Shown here: in pieces, positions 10,207-18,531 of the stretch | How positions within the stretch are numbered: the stretch's first letter is position 1 | How the letters are laid out: each line of letters starts with the position of its first letter | Source: Sulfuricystis thermophila | GTDB taxonomy: Bacteria > Pseudomonadota > Gammaproteobacteria > Burkholderiales > Rhodocyclaceae | Reading direction: 5' to 3' | Assembly: GCF_004323595.1 (NCBI RefSeq) | Contig: NZ_AP019373.1 | Span: 1,612,001 to 1,676,000, forward strand | DNA length: 64,000 nucleotides | Translations under genes and position numbers: made by a program | Notes under the pieces: generated by a model | The model's input: the letters and a program-made list of their open reading frames with translations, nothing else | Database searches by the model: none | What the model was told of the DNA's origin: nothing

Positions 10207-11775
10207 CTAGCGGCGGCGGGCGGCATCTTCGAGCAACGCGTCGAGCTTGTCCCCCGCAGCGGCGAGGAAATCGCTCAGTGCGGCTTCGCTGCCGGGTTCG
10301 AACGCATAGACGAAGACCGCTGCGGAGGCATCGCCCCGTCCGCTCAATTTCTCCCATGCCAATCGCAACTTGCCGAGCATGTCGTTGATGACGACGTGGC
10401 CGTCGATCCAATACCAATGCCAGACCGTGAGGCGCGGTGGATCGGCAGCCAGCAGCGCGTCCAGACTGCGCAAGGTGCTGCTATGCACGCTGACACGCTT
10501 CGCGCCCAGCGGGGCTTCGCGCTGCGCCCGCCCGACTTGTGCCCAGGCCTTGTTCGCGCTCGTCACCAAGCCATTCGACGAGCTGATCAGCTTGCGTTGG
10601 TAATTCTGGTGTTGATACCAGGCGATGAAGACACCGATGCGCTGTTCGCCCCTGGCGAAGGTCGCGTTCAGTGTCGTCGTCGGATTGGCATAGGCCGGCT
10701 GCCAGTCGGTCAGCGGCGCTTCGAGCCGTTGCCAGCCCCCTGTAGCCAGTGCTTCCGGCGATAGTTGCAGTGCCGGGAGCACCGGACCACTATCCAGCAA
10801 CGCCAGCACGCCATGGGGCGCCAGCGCGATCGACGAGGCCAAGACCATGGCCACCCACACGTTCCGTGGCTGGGGAGCAGCGCGACTTTGCCTTTCGACC
10901 CTTTCGGCCTCGGCAGGCGCCGTAGTTTCGGATTCGCGCCAGCGCAGGCCGATCGCGAACATGATCAGCATCACCGCGCCGAAGAACACCCAGCCGTAGA
11001 TCAGGTGATCGACGCCGACGGCGAGCGTGTTGCCGGAGAGGTGGCCAAGCATGACGATCATGTATGCGCGCAGCCAGTTGGCGACGACTGGCACTGCGAT
11101 CGCCACCCCGACGAAGATCAACCGGCGCTTCAGCGAGCGGTAATTGAGGTAGGCATAGAGCGTACCGACGACGATCGAGGCGATCAGATAACGGATGCCG
11201 CTGCAGGCTTCGACCACCGACCATTTGCCCGAGGGAATGACGAAATGCAGGCCTTCCTGATAGACGGGGATGCCGGAGGCACGCAAACCCATCACGGTGA
11301 ATTTCGCCGTCCAATCCATCATCGCCGGCATCACGAATTCGCCGAACGGTACCGCGAAGAACAGGAATGCGAGGGGAAAGAGGATACGTTTTGCGGCGGG
11401 AAGACCGATCACCAGCGGCACGGCGAGCACCAGCATCGCCACCAGTGCGAACTGGGTCAGCACATTCACTGCGACCAGCTCGCCCAGCAACCAGCCGAAG
11501 GCGATCAGGGCCAATGGCAGTAAGAGCCAGGGCGTGGGGCGCGGCGATTCCTGTGCCAGCAGATGGCGTTTTTCCCAGATCAACCAAAGGCTGATCGGTG
11601 GCACGAGGAAGGCATGATTGAAGGTTCCCGAACGCCACCAGATCTCGACCATCGCGCGTGCCGTGTCGAAATAGAGCGCGAGCAGCACCAGCTCGATGAC
11701 GACGAGCGCAACGCCGGCCTGCTTCCAGCCCGCAGCGGGTGCAAAAGTCGGCGCTGACGGCACGGCACTGTTCAT
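10207..11775 (-). CDS. xrtA: Exosortase A with fused C-terminal EpsI domain
   Basis: This inner-membrane cysteine protease/transpeptidase processes PEP-CTERM proteins. The 522 residues contain about eight hydrophobic segments. The catalytic triad typical of exosortases is visible: C191 in VEACSGIRYL, R236 in ANWLRAYMI and H257 in GVDHLIYGW. Residues from about 320 onward form a soluble EpsI-type domain (ending near VYAFEPGSEAAL), so this is the fused EpsH/EpsI form. The start at 11775 overlaps the stop of the upstream glycosyltransferase as ATGA. A copy of the 25-bp repeat lies within codons 3-11, giving SAVPSAPTF at the cytoplasmic N-terminus. Confidence 0.95.
   Translation of the reverse strand: MNSAVPSAPTFAPAAGWKQAGVALVVIELVLLALYFDTARAMVEIWWRSGTFNHAFLVPPISLWLIWEKRHLLAQESPRPTPWLLLPLALIAFGWLLGELVAVNVLTQFALVAMLVLAVPLVIGLPAAKRILFPLAFLFFAVPFGEFVMPAMMDWTAKFTVMGLRASGIPVYQEGLHFVIPSGKWSVVEACSGIRYLIASIVVGTLYAYLNYRSLKRRLIFVGVAIAVPVVANWLRAYMIVMLGHLSGNTLAVGVDHLIYGWVFFGAVMLIMFAIGLRWRESETTAPAEAERVERQSRAAPQPRNVWVAMVLASSIALAPHGVLALLDSGPVLPALQLSPEALATGGWQRLEAPLTDWQPAYANPTTTLNATFARGEQRIGVFIAWYQHQNYQRKLISSSNGLVTSANKAWAQVGRAQREAPLGAKRVSVHSSTLRSLDALLAADPPRLTVWHWYWIDGHVVINDMLGKLRLAWEKLSGRGDASAAVFVYAFEPGSEAALSDFLAAAGDKLDALLEDAARRR
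11744..11768 (+). repeat. 25-bp interspersed repeat, copy 2 (inside xrtA, antisense)
   Basis: On the plus strand this reads AAAGTCGGCGCTGAC, then GG, then CACGGCAC, with two differences from the consensus. It lies antisense within the first eleven codons of xrtA, where the frame reads SAVPSAPTF. The same peptide pattern (AV-P-APTF) is produced by copies 4 and 7. Confidence 0.75.
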
Positions 11776-12971
11776 GGCACGAGGGAATCGAGATGGCGGT
11801 CGATCACGGCGAGATGGGCGTCCCAACTGTAGCTGGCCAACACCCGGCGGCGGGCAGCCCTGCCAATGTTATCAGCATGGACGGGATCGGCCAGCAGCGA
11901 TTCGATGCGGGCTTGATATTCATCGGCGCTTTCGGCGACGAGCAGCTCTTCGCCGGACACAGCGGCGATCGGTTGTGCGCAGGTCGCCGAGGCGACCACC
12001 GGCCGGGCCATCGCCATCGCTTCGAGCACCTTGTTCTGGATGCCGCGGGCGATGCGCAGCGGCGCGACGACCACGGCGGCATGGGCGAGATACGGGCGCA
12101 CGTCCGGCACCGTGCCCGTTACCACGACACCCTCACCTGCCAATGCCTGCACCGTCGGGTCTGGACTGCGGCCGACGATAAAAAAGCGCAGCGCCGGATG
12201 GCGCCGCCGCAACCCGGGCAGGATTTCGTTGGCGAACCAGACCGCGGCATCGATGTTCGGCCAGTAATCCATCGCGCCGGTGAACACCAGGGGAATTTCC
12301 TCGTCGCGATAAGGCGAGTCGAACCCCTGCTCGGGCGAGAAGAACTCGGCATCGACGCCGTTGCCCATCGCCTCGACCCGTCCGGCGCACTCCGGTGCCG
12401 CGGCGAGGAACAGATCCCCCTCGGCATCGGTGACGAAGAAGGCATGATCGGCCTGGTGTGCCACCGCTCGTTCGAAGGCAAACAGTCGCTCGCCCTCACG
12501 ACGATAAAGCCAGGACAAGGGCCAGCGATGCGTCGTGGCGTACTGCCGCCATTTGGCCGAATCCATATCGACGAAATCGACCAGCGTCGGCAGCCGTTCC
12601 ATGCCGGACAGGTAATCGGCCATCACCGACGAGAACACGATTGCCGCATCGATGTCTGCCGTCTCGCAGGTGTGCCTCACCCAATCACGCAAGCCGGCAT
12701 CCCGGTAGTAAGGCAGCGACAGCGCCTCGCCGCTCAACAGGCCTTTCAGGCTGCGCAGCTTCGCCCGCCGTGGCGTCAGCCGCGCGACGCGCATGTCGGC
12801 ACAATACGCGCGCACCGCGTCGAGCCAGACTTCGTCGGCGGGATCATCGATGAAGGTGCCGAGATAGATCTCATGGCGCTGGGCCAGATGCTTCATCAGA
12901 TGGAAGGAGCGCACCTTGTCGCCCTTGTTCGGGGGATAGGGCAACCGATGCACGAGATAGAGCAGCTTCAC
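11772..12971 (-). CDS. XrtA-system glycosyltransferase (TIGR03087-like)
   Basis: This is a GT-B glycosyltransferase of 399 residues. The N-terminus LLYLVHRLPYPPNKGDKVRS is the hallmark of the exosortase-A-associated sugar transferase group known as TIGR03087. Further on come VDFVDMDSAKW, IPLVFTGAMDYWPN and the donor-site region RIARGIQNKVLEAMAMARPV. It acts at the cytoplasmic membrane during repeat-unit assembly. It overlaps xrtA and is 6 bp downstream of the FemAB-like gene. Donor and acceptor sugars are unknown. Confidence 0.93.
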   Translation of the reverse strand: MKLLYLVHRLPYPPNKGDKVRSFHLMKHLAQRHEIYLGTFIDDPADEVWLDAVRAYCADMRVARLTPRRAKLRSLKGLLSGEALSLPYYRDAGLRDWVRHTCETADIDAAIVFSSVMADYLSGMERLPTLVDFVDMDSAKWRQYATTHRWPLSWLYRREGERLFAFERAVAHQADHAFFVTDAEGDLFLAAAPECAGRVEAMGNGVDAEFFSPEQGFDSPYRDEEIPLVFTGAMDYWPNIDAAVWFANEILPGLRRRHPALRFFIVGRSPDPTVQALAGEGVVVTGTVPDVRPYLAHAAVVVAPLRIARGIQNKVLEAMAMARPVVASATCAQPIAAVSGEELLVAESADEYQARIESLLADPVHADNIGRAARRRVLASYSWDAHLAVIDRHLDSLVP

Positions 12972-12977
12972 GGGCTA

Positions 12978-14048
12978 TCAGCCGAGGTTGCGCACGATCA
13001 GCGGCCCGAGCCGATTGGTGAGCCACAGAGGCAAACGGCGCCAGGTGGCGATCATCAAGCGGTATTTCGGGTTGTTCGGGTTGTTCTGCGGAATGCTGTC
13101 GCGCTTGTAGAGACGGTATTCGTAGGACAGCGGCTTCGGCTCGAAGCCCCAGTTCTTCTTGAAGGCATAGGAGCCGGCGCCGACCTTACTGCGCCCGTAA
13201 TCGAACACCTTCAGCCCGCGCGCGCAGGCGCGCCGCATCAGTTCCCAGTACTTGAAGTCGTTGGCCGCCAGTTCGCGCGCCCGCACGTCATCGCCGGCAT
13301 AGTAGGGCAGTACCTCGTCGCGGAAATAGAAGCTCAGCACGCTGCTGACCGGCGTGCCGGCGGCATCGACGACGGTGAGGATTTCGCAATCCTGGCCGAA
13401 TGCTTCGCGCAGGCGGTCGAAATAGCGTTTCGGCAGGGCCGGGGTGCCGTGACGACGCACGTTGTCGGCATAGAGGGCGAAAAAGCGTTGCGTGTCGCTA
13501 TCGATTTCGGCGCGCAAACCGTGCTTGATGCCTTTCCTGACCATTGCGCGCTGCTTGCGCGGGATGGCCTGCAGGTTGGCCTCCTCATCCGGCAGGATCT
13601 CTTTGCGGAAAGTCACGTAAAGGTCTTGTCGCGGCCAATCGGCATGCCGTGGCGTGAGGTTGCGGTATTCGAGGTGATCGACGTCGAGCGCGCCTGCCAA
13701 GGCCTCCGCCTCGGCTTCGAGCGCTGCGGCGGCCTCCGCGCTCGTGGCGACGACCCCGCCATAGACGCAAAAAGGCAAGGACACCAGCGCATTGCCGAAC
13801 AACCGGCTCTTGACCTGCGCGAGCGGCAGGATGCCCTCGATCGCGCCCTGGCGTTCGGCAAACAGGAAATGAGTGCGATGGCCGAAGACCTCGCGCAGGA
13901 TGTCCTGCCAGGCGGTGCGGTGGAAAAAGGTCGCCTCGGGTTGTGCGGCGACGAAGGCATCCCATCGCGCGATGTCCTTGGCATCGGCAGCATCGAGCCG
14001 GCGCACCCTCAGGTCGCCAGGGCGAGACGATACAGTGGATTCGCTCAT
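12978..14048 (-). CDS. FemAB-like XrtA/PEP-CTERM-associated acyl-aminoacyl transferase
   Basis: This 356-residue protein has the double GNAT fold of FemAB relatives. Recognisable segments are FFHRTAWQDILREVFGH, YRNLTPRH and the C-terminal RSKVGAGSYAFKKNWGFEP, a signature of the exosortase-linked group (TIGR03019-like). FemAB proteins transfer amino acids from aminoacyl-tRNA to peptidoglycan precursors. In this locus the target is unknown and may be a sugar or a peptide. It overlaps the deacetylase gene by 4 bp (ATGA). Confidence 0.9.
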   Translation of the reverse strand: MSESTVSSRPGDLRVRRLDAADAKDIARWDAFVAAQPEATFFHRTAWQDILREVFGHRTHFLFAERQGAIEGILPLAQVKSRLFGNALVSLPFCVYGGVVATSAEAAAALEAEAEALAGALDVDHLEYRNLTPRHADWPRQDLYVTFRKEILPDEEANLQAIPRKQRAMVRKGIKHGLRAEIDSDTQRFFALYADNVRRHGTPALPKRYFDRLREAFGQDCEILTVVDAAGTPVSSVLSFYFRDEVLPYYAGDDVRARELAANDFKYWELMRRACARGLKVFDYGRSKVGAGSYAFKKNWGFEPKPLSYEYRLYKRDSIPQNNPNNPKYRLMIATWRRLPLWLTNRLGPLIVRNLG

Positions 14049-14875
14049 GAGCCGAGAAACACGCGGTCCATGCGGTCCCAGCAGAAATCGGTGAGCAGCC
14101 GCTCGAGCCGCTGCTCCATCCGATGCAGGTTGAGATAGTGACGAAAGCGCGTCTTCACATCGATGCCCGGGATGCGCGGCTGCGCCGGGTCGATTTCCCA
14201 GGGATGGAAATAGAACACCGCCGGTTCGCCCTCGATCTCATTGACATGGGCGATCAGGCGCCGCGAGATCGCATAGGGCAGCAGGCGGAAATAGCCACCG
14301 CCGCTGGCCGGCCAGTTGCGCAGGAAGGCGCGTACTGTCGTCGGCGGAATCTCCAGCACGCCGGCATCCGGCACATGGGAAAAGCGTGGTGCGTCGGGCA
14401 TGCCGTAATGGTCGTGGCGCACCGGATAGACGCTGGAGCTGTAACGATGGCCAGCCCGCGCCAGCGTCTCGAAGGCCCAAGCACGGTTGCTGGCGTCGAT
14501 CGAAAAACTCGGCGCCCGGTAGCCTTTCACCTCTTGGCCAGAAAGGTCTTCGAGAATCCCCTTGGCGCGCAAGACATCGTCAGCGAACGCTTCGCGTGAG
14601 AGCCGGTTTGCACGCTCATGGCCATAGCCGTGGCTGGCCAGTTCATGACCATTGGCGACGATCTCGCGCACCACGCCCGGATGACGTTCGGCGATCCAGC
14701 CGAGCGTGAAAAAGGTCGCCTTGACATTGTGCCGGTCGAGCAAGGCAAGGATACGCGCGACGTTGCGTTCGACGCGGCATTCACGCTGATCCCACTCGCC
14801 ACGATCGATGTACGGTGCGAAAGCCGAGACCTGGAAATAGTCCTCGACATCGATGGTCAGCGCATTGATCTTCAT
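14045..14875 (-). CDS. XrtA-system polysaccharide deacetylase
   Basis: This is a carbohydrate esterase family 4 (NodB-fold) protein of 276 residues with a C-terminal DUF3473 region. Metal and catalytic motifs are visible: the initial Asp-Glu-Asp in LTIDVEDYFQVS, the HxxxH pair in ELASHGYGHE and RAPSFSID. The C-terminal FYFHPWEIDP is characteristic of the exosortase group (TIGR03006-like). There is no signal peptide, so it may act before export or on lipid-linked intermediates. It overlaps both neighbours by 4 bp. Confidence 0.93.
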   Translation of the reverse strand: MKINALTIDVEDYFQVSAFAPYIDRGEWDQRECRVERNVARILALLDRHNVKATFFTLGWIAERHPGVVREIVANGHELASHGYGHERANRLSREAFADDVLRAKGILEDLSGQEVKGYRAPSFSIDASNRAWAFETLARAGHRYSSSVYPVRHDHYGMPDAPRFSHVPDAGVLEIPPTTVRAFLRNWPASGGGYFRLLPYAISRRLIAHVNEIEGEPAVFYFHPWEIDPAQPRIPGIDVKTRFRHYLNLHRMEQRLERLLTDFCWDRMDRVFLGS

Positions 14876-16005
14876 GCGTCTTCGCTTTTCGTGGCTTCCG
14901 TATCCGTCTTCTTGTCCGCAGCATTGCGGGCAGCCTTGCCGACCCGCGCGGCATCGACCAATTGCTGCAATACGCGCAGCATCATGGTGTTCGTCTGTTC
15001 GAGGCGCACCAGGCTGCGCTCGAGCCGCAGCAACCGATCGGCGATGCGCCGGTTGCTGATGCTGGTGAGCGTCTTGCCGGCCTCCTGCGCCGTCTCGGCA
15101 TCGATCTGCAGCGCCGCGCTCTCGGCCGTGGCGAAATCCCCTTCCAGCGCCTGCGGGGCGAGCAATGCCGCGGTGGTCGGTTTGGCGCCGGCGCCGATCT
15201 GGCCGCCCATCTCATTGACGACTTCCTGAACGTCTTCCTTGCCGAAAAGCTTCTTGTCGTTCAGGAATCCCAGCAGCAGCAGCCGATCGCACAAGGCGTT
15301 GATCCGGCGCGGGATGCCGCCGCTCGCTTCATAGATCGCCTGATGCGCCGCATCGTCGAACTTCGGTTCGCCCTTGGAGCCGGCACAGCGCAAGCGGTGG
15401 TAGATGTAGTCGCGCGTCTCGGCAGCGCTCAGCGGGCCAACGTGACAGGCGGCGATCACCCGCTGGCGCAGCTGCTCCATCTGCGGGCTCAACATGATGG
15501 CGCGGAATTCCGGCTGGCCGACGAGGAAGCTTTGCAGCAGCGCATGCGACTCGAACTGGAAATTCGACAGCATGCGCAATTCTTCGACGGCGCGTGGCGT
15601 CAGGTTCTGGGCTTCGTCGACGATCAACAGGCAGCGCTTGCCGCGCCGCGTGATCTCGACGAAAAAAGCCTCCAGCGCCAGGATCAGGTCGGCCTTGGCC
15701 AGATCCTTGAAGCGCACGCCGAAGGCGGCGGCGACCATGCGCAGAATGTCGTCGGCATCGAGCTGGGTGCTGACGATCTGCGCGGCGACGACCTTGTCCT
15801 TGTCGAGCGCATCGAGCAGCCCACGCACGATGGTGGTCTTGCCGGCGCCGATCTCGCCGGTGACGACGATGAAGCCCTCGTTCTGATGCAGGCCGTATTC
15901 CAGATAGGCCTTGGCGCGACGGTGCTGTTTGCTGTCGAAATAGAACGCAGGGTCGGGGTTCAGCTGGAAGGGCTTGACCTTCAAGCCGTAAAAAGCCTCG
16001 TACAT
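14872..16005 (-). CDS. XrtA-associated AAA ATPase (ExeA/GspA-like)
   Basis: This is a 377-residue ATPase beginning MYEAFYGLKVKPFQLNPDP. Walker A is TGEIGAGKTTIV, Walker B LLIVDEAQNL, and an arginine-containing sensor region follows at GGIPRRINALCDRLL. This architecture matches the secretion-type ATPases found in exosortase A loci (TIGR03015-like). The last hundred residues are low-complexity and helical. It overlaps the deacetylase and lies 9 bp after the beta-barrel gene. Its partner in export is not known. Confidence 0.93.
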   Translation of the reverse strand: MYEAFYGLKVKPFQLNPDPAFYFDSKQHRRAKAYLEYGLHQNEGFIVVTGEIGAGKTTIVRGLLDALDKDKVVAAQIVSTQLDADDILRMVAAAFGVRFKDLAKADLILALEAFFVEITRRGKRCLLIVDEAQNLTPRAVEELRMLSNFQFESHALLQSFLVGQPEFRAIMLSPQMEQLRQRVIAACHVGPLSAAETRDYIYHRLRCAGSKGEPKFDDAAHQAIYEASGGIPRRINALCDRLLLLGFLNDKKLFGKEDVQEVVNEMGGQIGAGAKPTTAALLAPQALEGDFATAESAALQIDAETAQEAGKTLTSISNRRIADRLLRLERSLVRLEQTNTMMLRVLQQLVDAARVGKAARNAADKKTDTEATKSEDA

Positions 16006-16014
16006 GCGCGCGTC

Positions 16015-17580
16015 TCAGAAGGAGGCAGAAAGCGTACCGGTTATCGCATGCTCGGTGTAATCCTGAGTGCCAACGCCGGCATTGTCGTAATTGTTCTGGC
16101 GCAGACCGATTGATGCCGTGGTGCGAACGCCGAGTTTCGTCGTGTAGAGCAGCGAGATCGAGCGCAGGCGAGAATCCTGGCCGGCGGCGTCACCGCGACT
16201 ATGCGAGGTGAGCGCATTCAGCGTCAGGTTGCTGATGGGTGAGAGCTTGTGCGCCCAGCTGCCGCTGAAGCCCGATTGACGGATGTTCTGCGTCAGCGCG
16301 AAATCGTCGAGTGCACTGACGCCGGTGCCCAACCGGGTGTTGCTGCTGCGTTGGGCAGTGAAGGTCACCGTGTTGTTCGCGCCGGTGAGTGACAGCGAAG
16401 CCTGCTGCCGCCGCTGGATGTACGGCTGGGCGGTCACGACATTGCCATAGATCAGGCTATTCGCCGGAATGCCCGCGCTTTGTAGCAATGCACTGACCAC
16501 CTGGGCGCGCGCAACGGGATCGGGAATGCTGGAAGCCAGCTGCAGGAAGAGCAGGTCGTAGGCGGTCGACACCGGTGCGGTGGTGAATTGCTGGGCCGGG
16601 ATGACCACGCTGCGGGTATCGATGAATTTCCAGGCGGTCAAGGCGGTGCGGTGGCTGAAGTCGATGGTATGACCATTGCCGAAGCTGCGTTTTTCCTTGG
16701 CCAGTTTGAGCAGCGTGCGCTCGGTGGGCGCCCAGTCGAGCCCGTAGCCGGTGACGGTGCGGTGCTGCCACTGGAGATTGCTGTAGTTGTCGGATTCCCG
16801 ACCGGCGCTGACGTTGAATTTGAGCTGTGGATCGAAGCGATATTCGAGCGTGCCGATCACACGGCTGGACTTGCTGTCCCGCACATTGAAGCTGGTGCGC
16901 TGATCCTCGGCGAGCAGCGACCAGCCGAGCAGCGCCAGCGGTGTGTTGCCAGACAGGCGACCACTCCAAATCTGCGTATCGACATCGGAGCCGGTGGCAT
17001 ACAGACCGCTATCCGCCGTGGTGCGGACATTGCGGTAGCGCAGCTCGTAGTTGACGTTGCTGGCGCCGAAATAGCCCTGCACATAGGGCGACCACTGCCA
17101 TGAGGTAGTCTGGCCGCGGTTGCCATTGATCAACTCATTGTTCGCAGTCTGCGTCCCGAACACCGAAGTGGCATGCTGGGCGACGCTGGCAAGCGCATCG
17201 AGGAACAGCCATTGCTCGACCAATTCGGCCTTGCCGGACGCCGACAGCGACATCTGATCGTTGTTGTAGCGGTTTTCGCTGGCGTAGAAGTTGTTCTGCC
17301 AGCTGAAATTGAGGTTGCCGCTGACGCGCCCGCCTTTGCCATCGATGCGGATCGCCGGCGTGATGCTGGTGATGAGATCGCTCTTCTTGTCGGCCTGCCC
17401 TGGTCGCACGTTGTCGGTGAGCGTGACGCTGCCGGAGATGCTCGGCGTGATCAGCCACGCCGGTCGACTGGTCGGAGCATCGGTGGTTTCTTGGGCCAGA
17501 GCATCCATGACGACGAAGATGCCGCCCAGCATGCAGCCCAGCAGTACTGCCGACTTGCGGGAGGTCGTGCGGGAGGTCAC
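16015..17580 (-). CDS. XrtA-associated outer-membrane beta-barrel protein
   Basis: This 521-residue protein has a signal peptide (SAVLLGCMLGGIFVVMDALAQ) followed by alternating amphipathic strands and an aromatic C-terminus (TGTLSASF), typical of outer-membrane barrels. It resembles the exosortase A locus barrels known as TIGR03016. I chose the GTG at 17580, which has AGAGGG upstream and follows the kinase stop by 19 bp. Longer ATG starts at 17637 and 17685 would lie inside the kinase gene, in its Tyr-Gly repeat. It is probably the outer-membrane pore or anchor of the polysaccharide secretion machine. Confidence 0.88.
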   Translation of the reverse strand: MTSRTTSRKSAVLLGCMLGGIFVVMDALAQETTDAPTSRPAWLITPSISGSVTLTDNVRPGQADKKSDLITSITPAIRIDGKGGRVSGNLNFSWQNNFYASENRYNNDQMSLSASGKAELVEQWLFLDALASVAQHATSVFGTQTANNELINGNRGQTTSWQWSPYVQGYFGASNVNYELRYRNVRTTADSGLYATGSDVDTQIWSGRLSGNTPLALLGWSLLAEDQRTSFNVRDSKSSRVIGTLEYRFDPQLKFNVSAGRESDNYSNLQWQHRTVTGYGLDWAPTERTLLKLAKEKRSFGNGHTIDFSHRTALTAWKFIDTRSVVIPAQQFTTAPVSTAYDLLFLQLASSIPDPVARAQVVSALLQSAGIPANSLIYGNVVTAQPYIQRRQQASLSLTGANNTVTFTAQRSSNTRLGTGVSALDDFALTQNIRQSGFSGSWAHKLSPISNLTLNALTSHSRGDAAGQDSRLRSISLLYTTKLGVRTTASIGLRQNNYDNAGVGTQDYTEHAITGTLSASF

Positions 17581-17599
17581 GGTAGCGCCCTCTGCCAGG

Positions 17600-18523
17600 T
17601 CAAGTTCGCGCAGCGCTGGCGCTGGATTTCGCCGCATAGCCATAACCGTAACCATAGCCATACCCATAACCGTGGCCATCGACATGCCCCGTCGTCTTGT
17701 TCAGCACCGCCATCTTGACCGGGCAGGACTCGATCGCGGCGATCGCATTCCTGACCTCGGCGTGCGTCGTGCTTTCGGCCTTGACCACGAGCACGACCTG
17801 GCCCATGTGCATCGCCAGCGCGCGTGCCTCGGTGGTCACCAAGAGGGGGGGCGAATCGAAGATGATGATCCGGTCGTGATAGCGCTGCGCCATATCGGCG
17901 AGCAGATGATTCATCGCCTCGCTGGCGAGCAGTTCGGTGGCCCGCGGGTGCGGCGTGCCAGCCGGCAGCACCGAAAGCTTTTCGATATTGGTTCGCAGCA
18001 GCACCTGGCTCAGATCGAGCGTCGGATCGGTGAGCACGTCGAGCAGCCCCCTTTCCTCGTCGAAGCCGAATACCTCGGGCAACGACGGACGTGCCACGTC
18101 GGCATCGACGAGCAGGACGGTGTGATCGAGCTCCATCGCGATGCTGATCGCCAGGTTCGCCGCCATGAAGGTCTTGCCCTCGCCGGGCAGGGCGCTGGTG
18201 ACCATGATCAGGTTGGCGTCCTTGACCGGCGCGGCGCCCTTGCCGCTGACATTGTGCAGCAAAGGCCGCTTGATGACGCGCATCTCGTCACCGAGCTGCG
18301 AACGCACACTGTCGGGCGTCAGGATGCCATGGGCGGTCAGCACGTTCATGTCGAGTTCGACCCGGCGCGACTGCGCAACCCCCTGGGCATCGGCGGGTGC
18401 CGTGCTGCCAGCGCCGACTTTTCGAGCGGTCTCACCTACGGACGGCTGGGGCTCAGGGGCCACCTCCACACCGGCGCGGCGCAGCTCTTCGAGACGTTTG
18501 GCGGCTTGTTCAATGATATCCAT
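17600..18523 (-). CDS. XrtA-locus tyrosine autokinase with Tyr-Gly tail
   Basis: This is a cytoplasmic BY-kinase of 307 residues. Walker A is ALPGEGKTFMAANLA, A' is LLVDADVARPS and Walker B is RIIIFDSPPLL. The C-terminus has an unusually regular GYGYGYGYGYGY run, the tyrosine cluster that such kinases phosphorylate in trans. It works with the Wzz-like protein encoded upstream to control chain length. The ATG at 18523 has GAGGGA five bases upstream. Repeat copy 3 is inside the gene (18397-18421) and contributes KVGAGSTAP in a linker before the kinase domain. Confidence 0.93.
   Translation of the reverse strand: MDIIEQAAKRLEELRRAGVEVAPEPQPSVGETARKVGAGSTAPADAQGVAQSRRVELDMNVLTAHGILTPDSVRSQLGDEMRVIKRPLLHNVSGKGAAPVKDANLIMVTSALPGEGKTFMAANLAISIAMELDHTVLLVDADVARPSLPEVFGFDEERGLLDVLTDPTLDLSQVLLRTNIEKLSVLPAGTPHPRATELLASEAMNHLLADMAQRYHDRIIIFDSPPLLVTTEARALAMHMGQVVLVVKAESTTHAEVRNAIAAIESCPVKMAVLNKTTGHVDGHGYGYGYGYGYGYAAKSSASAART
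18397..18421 (-). repeat. 25-bp interspersed repeat, copy 3 (inside kinase gene, sense)
   Basis: On the minus strand this reads AAAGTCGGCGCTGGC, then AG, then CACGGCAC, with one change from consensus. It lies in frame in the N-terminal linker of the tyrosine kinase, encoding KVGAGSTA, outside the conserved domain. Confidence 0.8.
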
Positions 18524-18531
18524 CGTATCCC

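Noticed and set aside
13168-13190. Repeat-like GCCGGCGCCGACCTT in the FemAB-like gene
   Set aside because: It encodes the family-conserved KVGAGSYAF motif and differs from the repeat in the flanks.
17581-17685. Longer N-terminus for the beta-barrel protein from ATG at 17637 or 17685
   Set aside because: It would read through the Tyr-Gly repeat of the kinase gene in another frame (Met-Ala-Met repeats); the GTG at 17580 has a better ribosome site and signal peptide.
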